DNA from: JAAYPI01 sp036734385 | Lineage (GTDB): Bacteria > Bacteroidota > Bacteroidia > Bacteroidales > Paludibacteraceae | NCBI GenBank assembly: GCA_036734385.1 | Contig: DAIMYQ010000061.1 | Coordinates: forward strand, 1 to 5,292 | Reading direction: 5' to 3' | Length of the DNA: 5,292 nt | Part shown: one piece after another, positions 1 through 5,292 of the stretch | Position numbering within the stretch: the first letter of the stretch is position 1 | Layout: every line of letters begins with the position of its first letter | Translations under genes and position numbers: made by a program | Notes under the pieces: model-generated | Databases searched by the model: none | What the model saw: only the letters and a program-made list of their open reading frames with translations | Told to the model about the DNA's origin: nothing

Positions 1-42
1 AAAAATCTATTATTTTCGTACACTAAAAGCCCTAGACAAGGA

Positions 43-58
43 GCGTTAAGCATAACGC
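43..58. repeat. Perfect 6-bp inverted repeat with 4-base centre
   Basis: The arms GCGTTA (43-48) and TAACGC (53-58) are perfect inverse complements around AGCA. Neither strand has a T-run after it, so it does not look like an intrinsic terminator. It lies about 55 bases beyond the terminator that closes the left-hand unit, in a stretch (1-110) where I see no gene. It could be an operator or a recombination site, but nothing else in the window supports either reading. Confidence 0.35.
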
Positions 59-111
59 GAACAATAGACATTCAATAGAGCTTATCAACAGAGCTACAAA
101 TCACCAAATTC

Positions 112-149
112 AAAATAAAAAATGGGAATTACTCAAGAGTAACTCCCAT
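112..149 (-). terminator. Intrinsic terminator of the 111-aa gene
   Basis: Read on the minus strand, a 12-bp stem (149-138 pairing with 133-122, one G-U wobble) closes a CTTG tetraloop. It is followed at once by a T-rich run, TTTTT-A-TTTT (121-112). The stem begins 23 bases after the TAG stop of the 111-aa gene. On the plus strand no T-run follows, so it should act only on minus-strand transcription. Confidence 0.9.
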
Positions 150-172
150 CCTTTCAACCAGTCAACACAACT

Positions 173-508
173 CTATGGCTCTTCTGTAATCTCTGGTACA
201 GTAATAGCACCTGCTTTCAACTGTTGAAAATAATGAGCAAAAGCCCTACCTTTAGGAGTCTTGTACTTAGTTTTCTTCAAGTTCTGTTCCCACAATCGGC
301 GTTTGGCATCATCGCCCATGTCCACGTTAGCTAACCGTTGTGCCTCCGTAAACCAACTCTTTACCAGTCGTTGCTGAGGAGTTTCCTCGCCACTAGGTAT
401 GGACTTTAGTGTCAAAAATGTACTACCATAGTGGCGTCTAAAACAATACTTCGATTGCTCCACTTTACCAGAAAGACCTTCTGTAATCACATTGTTAATC
501 ACTTTCAT
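173..508 (-). CDS. Small GLSGK-type hypothetical protein (111 aa)
   Basis: Function unknown. The layout resembles a group of small Bacteroidota proteins (DUF6266-like in general pattern) that I know only from memory: an N-terminal GLSGKV (residues 11-16), then a basic strand-like stretch FRRHYG (23-28), a TPQQ motif (43-46) leading into a helix SWFTEAQRLA, and a second charged helix DDAKRRLWEQNLKK (66-79). There is no signal peptide or membrane segment, and the protein is markedly basic in the middle. The start is set by a perfect AGGAGG six bases upstream and by an ATGA overlap with the preceding 35-codon ORF, which suggests translational coupling. A strong terminator follows 23 bases after the stop. 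GC content over 181-480 is 130/300 by hand count, higher than in the polysaccharide genes, which may mean a separate origin. The gene call is secure; the family link is an inference. Confidence 0.85.
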   Translation of the reverse strand: MKVINNVITEGLSGKVEQSKYCFRRHYGSTFLTLKSIPSGEETPQQRLVKSWFTEAQRLANVDMGDDAKRRLWEQNLKKTKYKTPKGRAFAHYFQQLKAGAITVPEITEEP

Positions 509-612
509 AGTACACCTCCTTCAACACTAAAGTTACACACTCCGCATCCTTTCATAAGGGCGTTTGCCATGTTTTGAGTCTTGGCAAAGACATCAAGTAG
601 AATTTGTTTCAT
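505..612 (-). CDS. Small ORF upstream of and overlapping the GLSGK gene (35 aa, CxxC)
   Basis: An ATG at 612-610 opens 35 codons ending in TGA at 507-505. The stop shares ATGA with the start of the 111-aa gene. The peptide begins MKQILLDVFAKTQ, probably helical, and ends with a Cys-Gly-Val-Cys motif (residues 23-26) and a glycine-rich tail, NFSVEGGVL. The codons for Glu-Gly-Gly near its end contain the AGGAGG of the downstream gene, so ribosomes finishing this ORF would sit on the next start. No Shine-Dalgarno precedes its own ATG, as is usual in this phylum. It may be a real microprotein, possibly metal-binding or redox-active through CxxC, or a leader peptide that only controls the next gene. 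I do not recognise a family. The overlap geometry is the main evidence. Confidence 0.5.
   Translation of the reverse strand: MKQILLDVFAKTQNMANALMKGCGVCNFSVEGGVL
515..520 (-). promoter_or_regulatory. Perfect Shine-Dalgarno AGGAGG of the 111-aa gene
   Basis: AGGAGG lies six bases before the ATG of the 111-aa gene and inside the last codons of the 35-codon ORF. It fixes the start at 508. None of the other gene starts visible here has such a site: ugd and the tviB-like gene are preceded by A/T-rich sequence only, and the 387-aa gene by CTATCCTT. Confidence 0.8.
563..588 (-). promoter_or_regulatory. 7-bp inverted repeat in the leader (hairpin or operator)
   Basis: TTTGCCA (563-569) and TGGCAAA (582-588) are perfect inverse complements with a 12-base spacer. 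The arm starts are 19 bases apart, close to two helical turns. In RNA they would form a hairpin inside the 35-codon ORF, about 43 bases before the AGGAGG; in DNA they could bind a dimeric regulator. A smaller CCTT/AAGG hairpin (548-559) lies between it and the ribosome site. Confidence 0.4.
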
Positions 613-627
613 ACTTAAAAAGATTAT

Positions 628-640
628 GTCGCTAAGCGAC
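628..640. repeat. 13-base palindrome just before the small ORF
   Basis: GTCGCT and AGCGAC flank a single central base. It ends 15 bases upstream of the ATG of the 35-codon ORF. As RNA it gives a 5-bp GC-rich stem with a triloop. As DNA it has the symmetry of an operator half-site pair. It lies downstream of the proposed -7 box, so a bound protein would act as a roadblock and an RNA hairpin would act in the leader. Confidence 0.4.
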
Positions 641-692
641 TGTTAATAATAAAAATGTCAATCACACAACACTATCTGCGAAACTGACAGTA

Positions 693-720
693 CAAAGGTA
701 AGTGCTTTATTATCAACAAA
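693..720 (-). promoter_or_regulatory. Bacteroidota-type promoter for the small-ORF/GLSGK unit
   Basis: The minus strand carries TACCTTTG (700-693), an exact match to the Bacteroidota -7 consensus TAnnTTTG. Sixteen bases upstream is TTTG (720-717), a fit to the -33 element with a slightly short spacer. Transcription would start near 687, leaving about 180 bases of leader before the 111-aa gene. The TTTG overlaps the T-run of the previous gene's terminator, so the two units are packed end to end. Confidence 0.5.
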
Positions 721-753
721 AAATAGAGTTTTCCCTCATACAGGAAAACTCTA
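718..753 (-). terminator. Intrinsic terminator after the 387-aa gene
   Basis: Read on the minus strand, a perfect 11-bp stem (753-743 with 734-724) closes an 8-base loop and is followed by six T (723-718). It lies about 100 bases after the TAA of the 387-aa gene. It is the first convincing terminator downstream of the polysaccharide genes, so it may also end transcripts that run through from ugd. Confidence 0.85.
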
Positions 754-791
754 CATAAACAGTAACAAAACCCACACAGTTAGTTGGTGCT

Positions 792-841
792 ACCCTAGCT
801 TTTGAACCAACAACCCTAGCCTTGGTGAGATTTTACCCTAA
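792..841. repeat. Three phased ACCCTAR direct repeats
   Basis: ACCCTAG (792-798), ACCCTAG (813-819) and ACCCTAA (835-841) recur at intervals of 21 and 22 bases, near two helical turns. The first and third are each preceded by TTGGTG, and the second by ACCAAC. They fill the gap between the stop of the 387-aa gene and its terminator. They could be protein-binding sites or part of the 3' untranslated RNA. With units this short, chance cannot be excluded. Confidence 0.3.
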
Positions 842-854
842 CTTTTTGACTCAT

Positions 855-2018
855 TTATTCAATCTTTTTATAGTTAGCTACATTTTTGTTAGTCGCCAAT
901 TCTACCATTTTCGCACGCATCTTATCAAAAATAGCCACATGTGCACTCATATCGGACTTCCAACTGTTGGTCATATCCTTATCATAATACTTCAACGACT
1001 CTTTATCTAGCCAAGTAGCCAAAAAAGCAAATAACTCCTTTTTGGTCACCTTTTTACCAGACTCTTCTACAAAAAAATCAAGTTCGTACAATACATATAA
1101 TACCCGTATAAAATCTAACTTACTCACATCGTTATTGAGGGTAATACCAGATGAGCTCTTCGATGTTTCCGTATCTATTGCAGTATCCAGATTAGCTTCA
1201 ATTGGCAACTCATGCAGTTCTTTTAAATCCCAGTCTGCACTTGTAAATTGATGATACATCTGGCGTAATCGAGACTCTAAGGCTGCACGACCACGTTCGG
1301 TCATCTGACGAGGTGCATAGTAATGTACCAAATTCAACAAATACATCAAAAATAAAGTCCATTCATTATTGTCAAAAAATAAAACAATTTCATTACATTT
1401 ATTGTGCACATATAAATAACTTTTAGGTGTACGAATAGCCCACTGAAACAATATCAAACCATATTGTAATAGATCTCTCGTAGTGTCAATATCTTGATTG
1501 ACAGGCACACATTTAAGCACAAATTGTTCTTCAAAGTTCAGACTAACCATAGTTTCCAATGGAACATTTATAGCTTCACGGCGAGCCAATATCGCTTGAA
1601 AGGGTGCATCAACATAAATAGGCTCAAAATCCAAAAGAGCATCCGTACGGAAATTTTGCAGAGCAGCGTACATACATACAAACGTGGCATCGCGGCCTAT
1701 CAATTCCATAAAAGCATCAAAATTGGGTGCCAATTCCGTGGTCTCAGGTGAGTCCGTCATAATGCATTCAGCCAGATTTTCGGGACTTAACAGGTCAAAC
1801 TCTTGCTGACTGTACGTGACAAAGAGATTAATCGATTTAGCTGAATCTAAATAACAACGACACAATTTCCCCATATTGGAGGCATTGGTTCTCAAATCAT
1901 AATGAATAGTAGCGCTTAATAAACTCTTAATTAAAAGAGCCGTATCAGGTTCATACTGATCATAATGACTCCCGAAATAGGCAAAGGCATTAAAATTGGA
2001 CTCTGGAGTAAAAGTCAT
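855..2018 (-). CDS. Orphan hypothetical protein, 387 aa, with possible RteC-like C-terminus
   Basis: I do not recognise the family as a whole. The protein is soluble-looking, with no signal peptide and no clear membrane span. Residues 1-260 are rich in aromatic and hydrophobic helices (for example 213-234). A low-complexity acidic and serine linker follows (about 270-295), then a C-terminal helical module from about 299 to 375. That module reads SKLDFIRVLYVLYELDFF, a KKVTKKELF helix, a YYDKD motif (344-348) and a final helix with IFDKMRAKM. This pattern of 'SK..LI..LYALYE..FF' followed by a Y-rich segment recalls the end of RteC-type regulators of Bacteroides conjugative elements; this is from memory and is only an inference. 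The ATG at 2018 is the first start after an in-frame TAA four codons upstream. There is no Shine-Dalgarno site. The gene stands alone, 338 bases after ugd, and ends at its own terminator. Confidence 0.85.
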   Translation of the reverse strand: MTFTPESNFNAFAYFGSHYDQYEPDTALLIKSLLSATIHYDLRTNASNMGKLCRCYLDSAKSINLFVTYSQQEFDLLSPENLAECIMTDSPETTELAPNFDAFMELIGRDATFVCMYAALQNFRTDALLDFEPIYVDAPFQAILARREAINVPLETMVSLNFEEQFVLKCVPVNQDIDTTRDLLQYGLILFQWAIRTPKSYLYVHNKCNEIVLFFDNNEWTLFLMYLLNLVHYYAPRQMTERGRAALESRLRQMYHQFTSADWDLKELHELPIEANLDTAIDTETSKSSSGITLNNDVSKLDFIRVLYVLYELDFFVEESGKKVTKKELFAFLATWLDKESLKYYDKDMTNSWKSDMSAHVAIFDKMRAKMVELATNKNVANYKKIE

Positions 2019-2356
2019 AAGGATAGTTTAATAGGATAAAAAAACAATTAGAGAGGAAACGATAGCCGAAAGCAATAAAAAATTACACCTCGATCATAGC
2101 TCCACCTTGGCTCAAGCTTTGCTAAATAAAGAAATAAAAAATCAACAACAATGAAACCAAAAATAGGATTTTAAACTGTCACACCGTTTCTTTTTAAACA
2201 ACACATACAACTTTTGTACGCCTTCTGTAATTTCTGCGGCATATTTTCAGGAAAATGCATTCAGTTTACTAGCCATCAGGTTTATCTGTAATACATACGA
2301 TCTTACTTTTATAAAACAATATGAGTCTTTCGAAATGTACTTTTTATAAAATTCGT
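2019..2356. other. 338-base gap between ugd and the orphan gene
   Basis: I see no convincing gene, RNA gene or intrinsic terminator here. Just after the ugd stop there are two near-identical AT-rich repeats, TACTTTTATAAAA (2304-2316) and the same with one extra T (2338-2351). A 29-codon minus-strand ORF (2171-2260) contains a CMCC cysteine cluster but has no supporting signal. The stretch 2019-2160 is AT-rich and may be the leader of the 387-aa gene. The gap breaks the tight spacing of the polysaccharide genes and probably marks the end of that operon. Confidence 0.6.
2158..2165 (-). promoter_or_regulatory. Possible -7 box for the 387-aa gene
   Basis: TATTTTTG on the minus strand matches TAnnTTTG exactly and would give a leader of about 130 bases before the ATG at 2018. 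I find no TTTG or TTG at the right distance upstream, and the region is AT-rich, so a chance match is quite possible. Confidence 0.25.
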
Positions 2357-3667
2357 TTATACAATTCCTATACCTTGGTAATGGAACCCATATTGACTTA
2401 ATTCTTTTTTATCGTAAATATTTCTACCATCAAATACTACTGCTTGTTTCATGGCTTTGAAAATAACATTCCAAGCAGGCAACCTAAATTCTTGCCACTC
2501 TGTTACCAAGGCTATTGCATCGGCATCGTTCACTGCATCGTAAATATCGGTAGCAAAAGTAAGGTTTTGATGTTTTATTTCAATATTTTTTATCAATGGA
2601 TCAAATAACCTAACCGAACATCCTGCATGTAGGAGGCGTTCAATTAACACCAACGATGGAGCTTCTCTCATATCATCGGTATTTGGCTTAAAGGTTAAGC
2701 CCCATATTGCAATGGTTTTTCCTTTTAATTCTCCCTTGAAGAAGGTATTTATCTTTTGGAATAATATGGCTTTTTGTTGTTGATTAACTTCCTCTACGGC
2801 TTCTAATATGCGCATAGCATATCCGTTTTGCTTGGCTGTATTTACCAAGGCTTTTACGTCTTTCGGGAAACACGAACCACCGTATCCACAACCGGGATAT
2901 AAGAATTTATTTCCTATCCGTGCATCAGAACCAATGCCCTTGCGTACCATATTAACATCGGCACCAACTAATTCGCACAAATTAGCCACATCGTTCATAA
3001 AACTAATACGAGTTGCGAGCATAGAATTCGCTGCATATTTTGTCATTTCAGCGGAAGGTATATCCATAAAAATAACCCGAAAATTATTTAACAAAAAAGG
3101 ACGATACAATTTAGTCATCACTTCCTTTGCTTTTTCAGTTTCAACACCTATTACGACCCTATCAGGACTCATGAAGTCCTTTATAGCTGCACCTTCCTTC
3201 AAAAACTCAGGATTAGAAGCTACATCAAATTCTATATCTAAACCTCTTTCATTCAATTCTTCTTGAATAACTTGTCGTACTTTTTTTGCAGTTCCAACAG
3301 GAACTGTACTTTTTGTTACTAACAAAACATAATTGTTCATGTATTTACCAACAGTACGAGCAACTTCCAAAACATATTTTAAATCAGCACTTCCATCTTC
3401 ATTTGGAGGAGTACCAACAGCACTAAACACAATCTGAACATCATCCAAAACATCGGTTAGCTGATTTGTAAAATGCAAACGATTAGCCTTTACATTTCGT
3501 TCCACAATATCTTCCAACCCTGGTTCATAAATCGGATTAATGCCTTTTTTCAGATTTTCTATTTTTAAAGCATCTATATCCACACATGTCACATCCGTTC
3601 CTATTTCAGCAAAACAAGCACCAGAAACAAGACCGACGTAACCTGTACCAACTACCGCAATTTTCAT
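2357..3667 (-). CDS. ugd: UDP-glucose 6-dehydrogenase
   Basis: Cytosolic enzyme that oxidises UDP-glucose to UDP-glucuronate with two NAD+. At 436 residues it has the normal bacterial length and looks intact. The N-terminal Rossmann domain opens with GTGYVG (7-12), with an acidic residue ending strand 2 (D30). Expected active-site residues, by comparison with known UGDs, are T121 in KSTVPVGT, E154 in NPEFLKEG, K210 and N214 in TKYAANSM, and the nucleophile C266 with D270 in GYGGSCFPKD. The UDP-binding C-terminal domain carries WGLTFKPNTDDMREAPS (322-338). The GGSCFPKD form separates it from the GGHCI form of its neighbour. It starts 14 A/T-rich bases after the tviB-like gene, so the two are almost certainly cotranscribed. 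It would feed glucuronic acid, or sugars derived from it, into the surface polysaccharide. UDP-glucose as substrate is inferred from the family. Confidence 0.96.
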   Translation of the reverse strand: MKIAVVGTGYVGLVSGACFAEIGTDVTCVDIDALKIENLKKGINPIYEPGLEDIVERNVKANRLHFTNQLTDVLDDVQIVFSAVGTPPNEDGSADLKYVLEVARTVGKYMNNYVLLVTKSTVPVGTAKKVRQVIQEELNERGLDIEFDVASNPEFLKEGAAIKDFMSPDRVVIGVETEKAKEVMTKLYRPFLLNNFRVIFMDIPSAEMTKYAANSMLATRISFMNDVANLCELVGADVNMVRKGIGSDARIGNKFLYPGCGYGGSCFPKDVKALVNTAKQNGYAMRILEAVEEVNQQQKAILFQKINTFFKGELKGKTIAIWGLTFKPNTDDMREAPSLVLIERLLHAGCSVRLFDPLIKNIEIKHQNLTFATDIYDAVNDADAIALVTEWQEFRLPAWNVIFKAMKQAVVFDGRNIYDKKELSQYGFHYQGIGIV

Positions 3668-3681
3668 TTTTTTTTATTTTA

Positions 3682-4977
3682 TTATAAACGAGCATCCACA
3701 AGCTCTCTATCTAAGAAAGCTTTAACATCATATATTACAGCACCAGAATCTTTGTATTTTTTAAAATTGAAAGTTTTAAAATCATCATGAGCCACAGCAA
3801 CAATTACAGCTTGATAAGATTTTTCATCATCTATTTTACTTAATAAATCAATATCATATTCATGTTTAACATTTTCTGGTTTTGCCCATGGATCAAATAT
3901 ATCTACATTAATGCCAAATTCCAACAATTCTTTATAAATATCAACAACCTTTGTATTCCTCATATCCGGACAGTTTTCTTTAAACGTAATTCCCATAATC
4001 AATACGTTAGAGCTTTTAATCGTATGTCCAGCTTGAATCATTAATTTAAGAGTCTTATTTGCAATAAACTGTGCTATACTATTATTTACACGACGTCCCG
4101 AAAGAATAACCTGAGGATCATATCCCAAGGCTTTTGCTTTATGTGCTAGATAATATGGATCAACACTAATACAATGTCCACCCACAAGACCAGGCCTGTA
4201 TTTCAAAAAATTCCATTTTGTACCGGCAGCATCTATCACATCATTGGTATCAATACCAATACGATCAAAAATGAGAGCCAATTCATTCATGAATGAAATA
4301 TTCATATCACGTTGTGCATTTTCAATGGCTTTTCCAGCCTCGGCAACCTTCATACTAGGAGCTTTGTGAGTACCAGCATTAATAATAGACGAATACAATT
4401 CATCAACCAAATTAGCTATCTCAGGGGTTGAGCCTGAAGTTATTTTTTTTATGGTAGTAAGCGTGTTTATTTTATCTCCCGGATTAATTCTTTCAGGAGA
4501 ATAACCACAAAAGAAATCTTTATTAAATTTTAACCCTGAAAATTTTTCCAATACGGGGACACAATCTTCTTCAGTACATCCCGGATATACTGTTGATTCA
4601 TAAATAACAACATCCCCCTCTTTCAACACCTGTCCAATCATTGCCGATGCTTTTAATAATGGTGTCAAATCTGGATTATTAAATTCGTCAATTGGCGTGG
4701 GAACCGTCACAATAAAGACATTGAAATTTCTTAATTTTTCAGGATAGCAAGCAAAACTTAACCCAATACCTAGGTCTTTTTTATATAACTCCGTAGCTTC
4801 TCTCATGCCTACCAAATCAGCTTCTAAGGTACTATCCTCACCACGTTGTAATTCCAAAACTCGTTCCGGATTAATATCAAAGCCCAACACTCGATATTTC
4901 TTACCAAATTCAATGGCTAAAGGTAATCCGACATATCCTAAACCCACAACCGCAACTTTTCGATCTTGCAATTTCAT
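3682..4977 (-). CDS. tviB: UDP-N-acetylhexosamine 6-dehydrogenase, TviB/WbpA type
   Basis: NAD-dependent oxidation of C6 of a UDP-N-acetylhexosamine to the uronic acid (UDP-GlcNAc to UDP-GlcNAcA in TviB; UDP-GalNAc in the related WbpO). Its 431 residues match the family length. The N-terminal Rossmann domain has GLGYVG (12-17) with D34. The middle carries VPTPID (92-97), YESTVYPGCTEEDCVP (126-141) and YSPERINPGDK (159-169). The predicted active site is K216 in the helix GKAIEN, and C269 with D273 in GLVGGHCISVDPYYL (263-277). The C-terminal domain has GITFKENCPDMRNT (329-342) and FDPW. These motifs and the ending match Salmonella TviB closely from memory; S271 stands where TviB has Gly. It lies 21 bases after the kinase gene and 14 before ugd, in one operon. 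Which epimer it uses (GlcNAc or GalNAc) cannot be read from the sequence; a ManNAc dehydrogenase (WecC) is less likely. Confidence 0.93.
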   Translation of the reverse strand: MKLQDRKVAVVGLGYVGLPLAIEFGKKYRVLGFDINPERVLELQRGEDSTLEADLVGMREATELYKKDLGIGLSFACYPEKLRNFNVFIVTVPTPIDEFNNPDLTPLLKASAMIGQVLKEGDVVIYESTVYPGCTEEDCVPVLEKFSGLKFNKDFFCGYSPERINPGDKINTLTTIKKITSGSTPEIANLVDELYSSIINAGTHKAPSMKVAEAGKAIENAQRDMNISFMNELALIFDRIGIDTNDVIDAAGTKWNFLKYRPGLVGGHCISVDPYYLAHKAKALGYDPQVILSGRRVNNSIAQFIANKTLKLMIQAGHTIKSSNVLIMGITFKENCPDMRNTKVVDIYKELLEFGINVDIFDPWAKPENVKHEYDIDLLSKIDDEKSYQAVIVAVAHDDFKTFNFKKYKDSGAVIYDVKAFLDRELVDARL

Positions 4978-4998
4978 AAAATATAATTATTAAATTTA

Positions 4999-5292
4999 TT
5001 ATACCTCATCTTCCATTTTATCAAAATATTCTTTATTGTTTTCTCTATTTCCATTACGAGACAATATGTTTGTGAGATTGTATGATTTCCCATATTTCCC
5101 ATAATTATTATAATAGGAAGAATATTCTAATTTTTTTAGGTTAACATCGTTAAAAAGGAAATATATATTTTTTATGTTATCCGAACGCAACTGATTAATA
5201 ACTTTCTTAAAAAAGCTTTTATCTGTTTTTTCAGCACGCACTACATATATATTTAAATCTACTTGATTTATTATTGAATAGGCATCTGCAAC
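4999..5292 (-). CDS. wzc: C-terminal end of a Wzc-type tyrosine autokinase (partial)
   Basis: The reading frame is open from the window edge to a TAA at 5001-4999, giving 97 residues of a longer protein. The GTG at 5241 is an internal Val, not a start. VADAYSIINQVDLNIYVVRAEKT fits the stretch after the Walker motifs of BY-kinases, where the family has a DA...VD..L.VVR..T pattern. LFNDVNLKK (46-54 of the visible part) matches the family 'VLND' strand. The tail has a tyrosine cluster, YSSYYNNYGKYGKSY, the usual site of autophosphorylation in this family. The whole protein would be an inner-membrane polysaccharide co-polymerase controlling chain length and export; those domains lie outside the window. 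It is the upstream member of the operon with the two sugar dehydrogenases. The tail is unusually Asn- and Lys-rich and lacks the common YGYGYG repeats. Confidence 0.8.
   Translation of the reverse strand, partial: VADAYSIINQVDLNIYVVRAEKTDKSFFKKVINQLRSDNIKNIYFLFNDVNLKKLEYSSYYNNYGKYGKSYNLTNILSRNGNRENNKEYFDKMEDEV

Noticed and set aside
43..58. The GCGTTA/TAACGC repeat as an intrinsic terminator
   Set aside because: The stem is short and no T-run follows on either strand.
529..536. TAACTTTA on the minus strand as a -7 box
   Set aside because: It has one mismatch and no -33 partner, and transcription would begin almost at the ribosome site of the 111-aa gene.
822..1010. 62-codon plus-strand ORF with hydrophobic stretches
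   Set aside because: Antisense to the 3' end of the 387-aa gene. Its GTG start falls in the repeat region and no promoter or ribosome site supports it.
2338..2356. TTTTATAAAA sequence after ugd as a terminator
   Set aside because: It is a self-complementary AT stretch with no loop and no GC pairs, so it would not form a stable hairpin.
2808..3266. 152-codon plus-strand ORF
   Set aside because: It lies wholly inside ugd on the opposite strand. The ugd frame has all family motifs, and the plus-strand protein resembles nothing I know.
4999..5241. Separate 80-aa gene starting at GTG 5241
   Set aside because: The frame stays open to the window edge, and the 17 codons upstream continue the Wzc-type pattern (VADAY...VDLNIYVV). 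It is the tail of a longer gene, not a gene of its own.
1..5292. CRISPR array, tRNA/rRNA gene or insertion sequence
   Set aside because: I found no regularly spaced long repeats, no cloverleaf or rRNA-like sequence, and no transposase motif or terminal inverted repeats.

Overview
The window looks like a chromosomal segment from a Bacteroidota (probably Bacteroidales) genome. The evidence is the AT-rich sequence, the lack of Shine-Dalgarno sites before the large genes, a -7 box fitting the Bacteroidota TAnnTTTG pattern, a Wzc-type kinase tail with a tyrosine cluster, and a small GLSGK-type protein of a kind I associate with this phylum. Every gene I can support lies on the minus strand, so the order of transcription runs from right to left.

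Right part (5292 down to 2357): the end of a surface-polysaccharide operon. It holds the C-terminal 97 codons of a Wzc-type tyrosine autokinase (cut by the window edge), then a TviB/WbpA-type UDP-N-acetylhexosamine 6-dehydrogenase, then UDP-glucose 6-dehydrogenase (ugd). The gaps are only 21 and 14 bases. The two dehydrogenases are distant paralogues and each oxidises C6 of a UDP-sugar. Together they would supply UDP-N-acetylhexosaminuronic acid and UDP-glucuronic acid for an acidic capsule or exopolysaccharide whose chain length and export the kinase helps control.

Middle (2356 to 2019): 338 bases without a convincing gene and without a clear terminator. Next comes a 387-residue orphan protein (2018 to 855). 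Its C-terminal 75 residues faintly recall the helical end of RteC-like regulators. It is followed by a strong intrinsic terminator at 718-753.

Left part (720 to 1): a compact unit that starts immediately after that terminator. It has a -7 box at 693-700, a leader of about 180 bases with several inverted repeats, an unlisted 35-codon ORF with a CxxC motif (505-612), and a 111-residue GLSGK-type protein (173-508). The two ORFs overlap by ATGA, and the second has a perfect AGGAGG. The unit ends in a very strong intrinsic terminator at 112-149. By hand count its GC content is about 43%, against about 34% in the tviB-like gene. This coupled small-ORF unit is the least ordinary part of the window. 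Its function is unknown.
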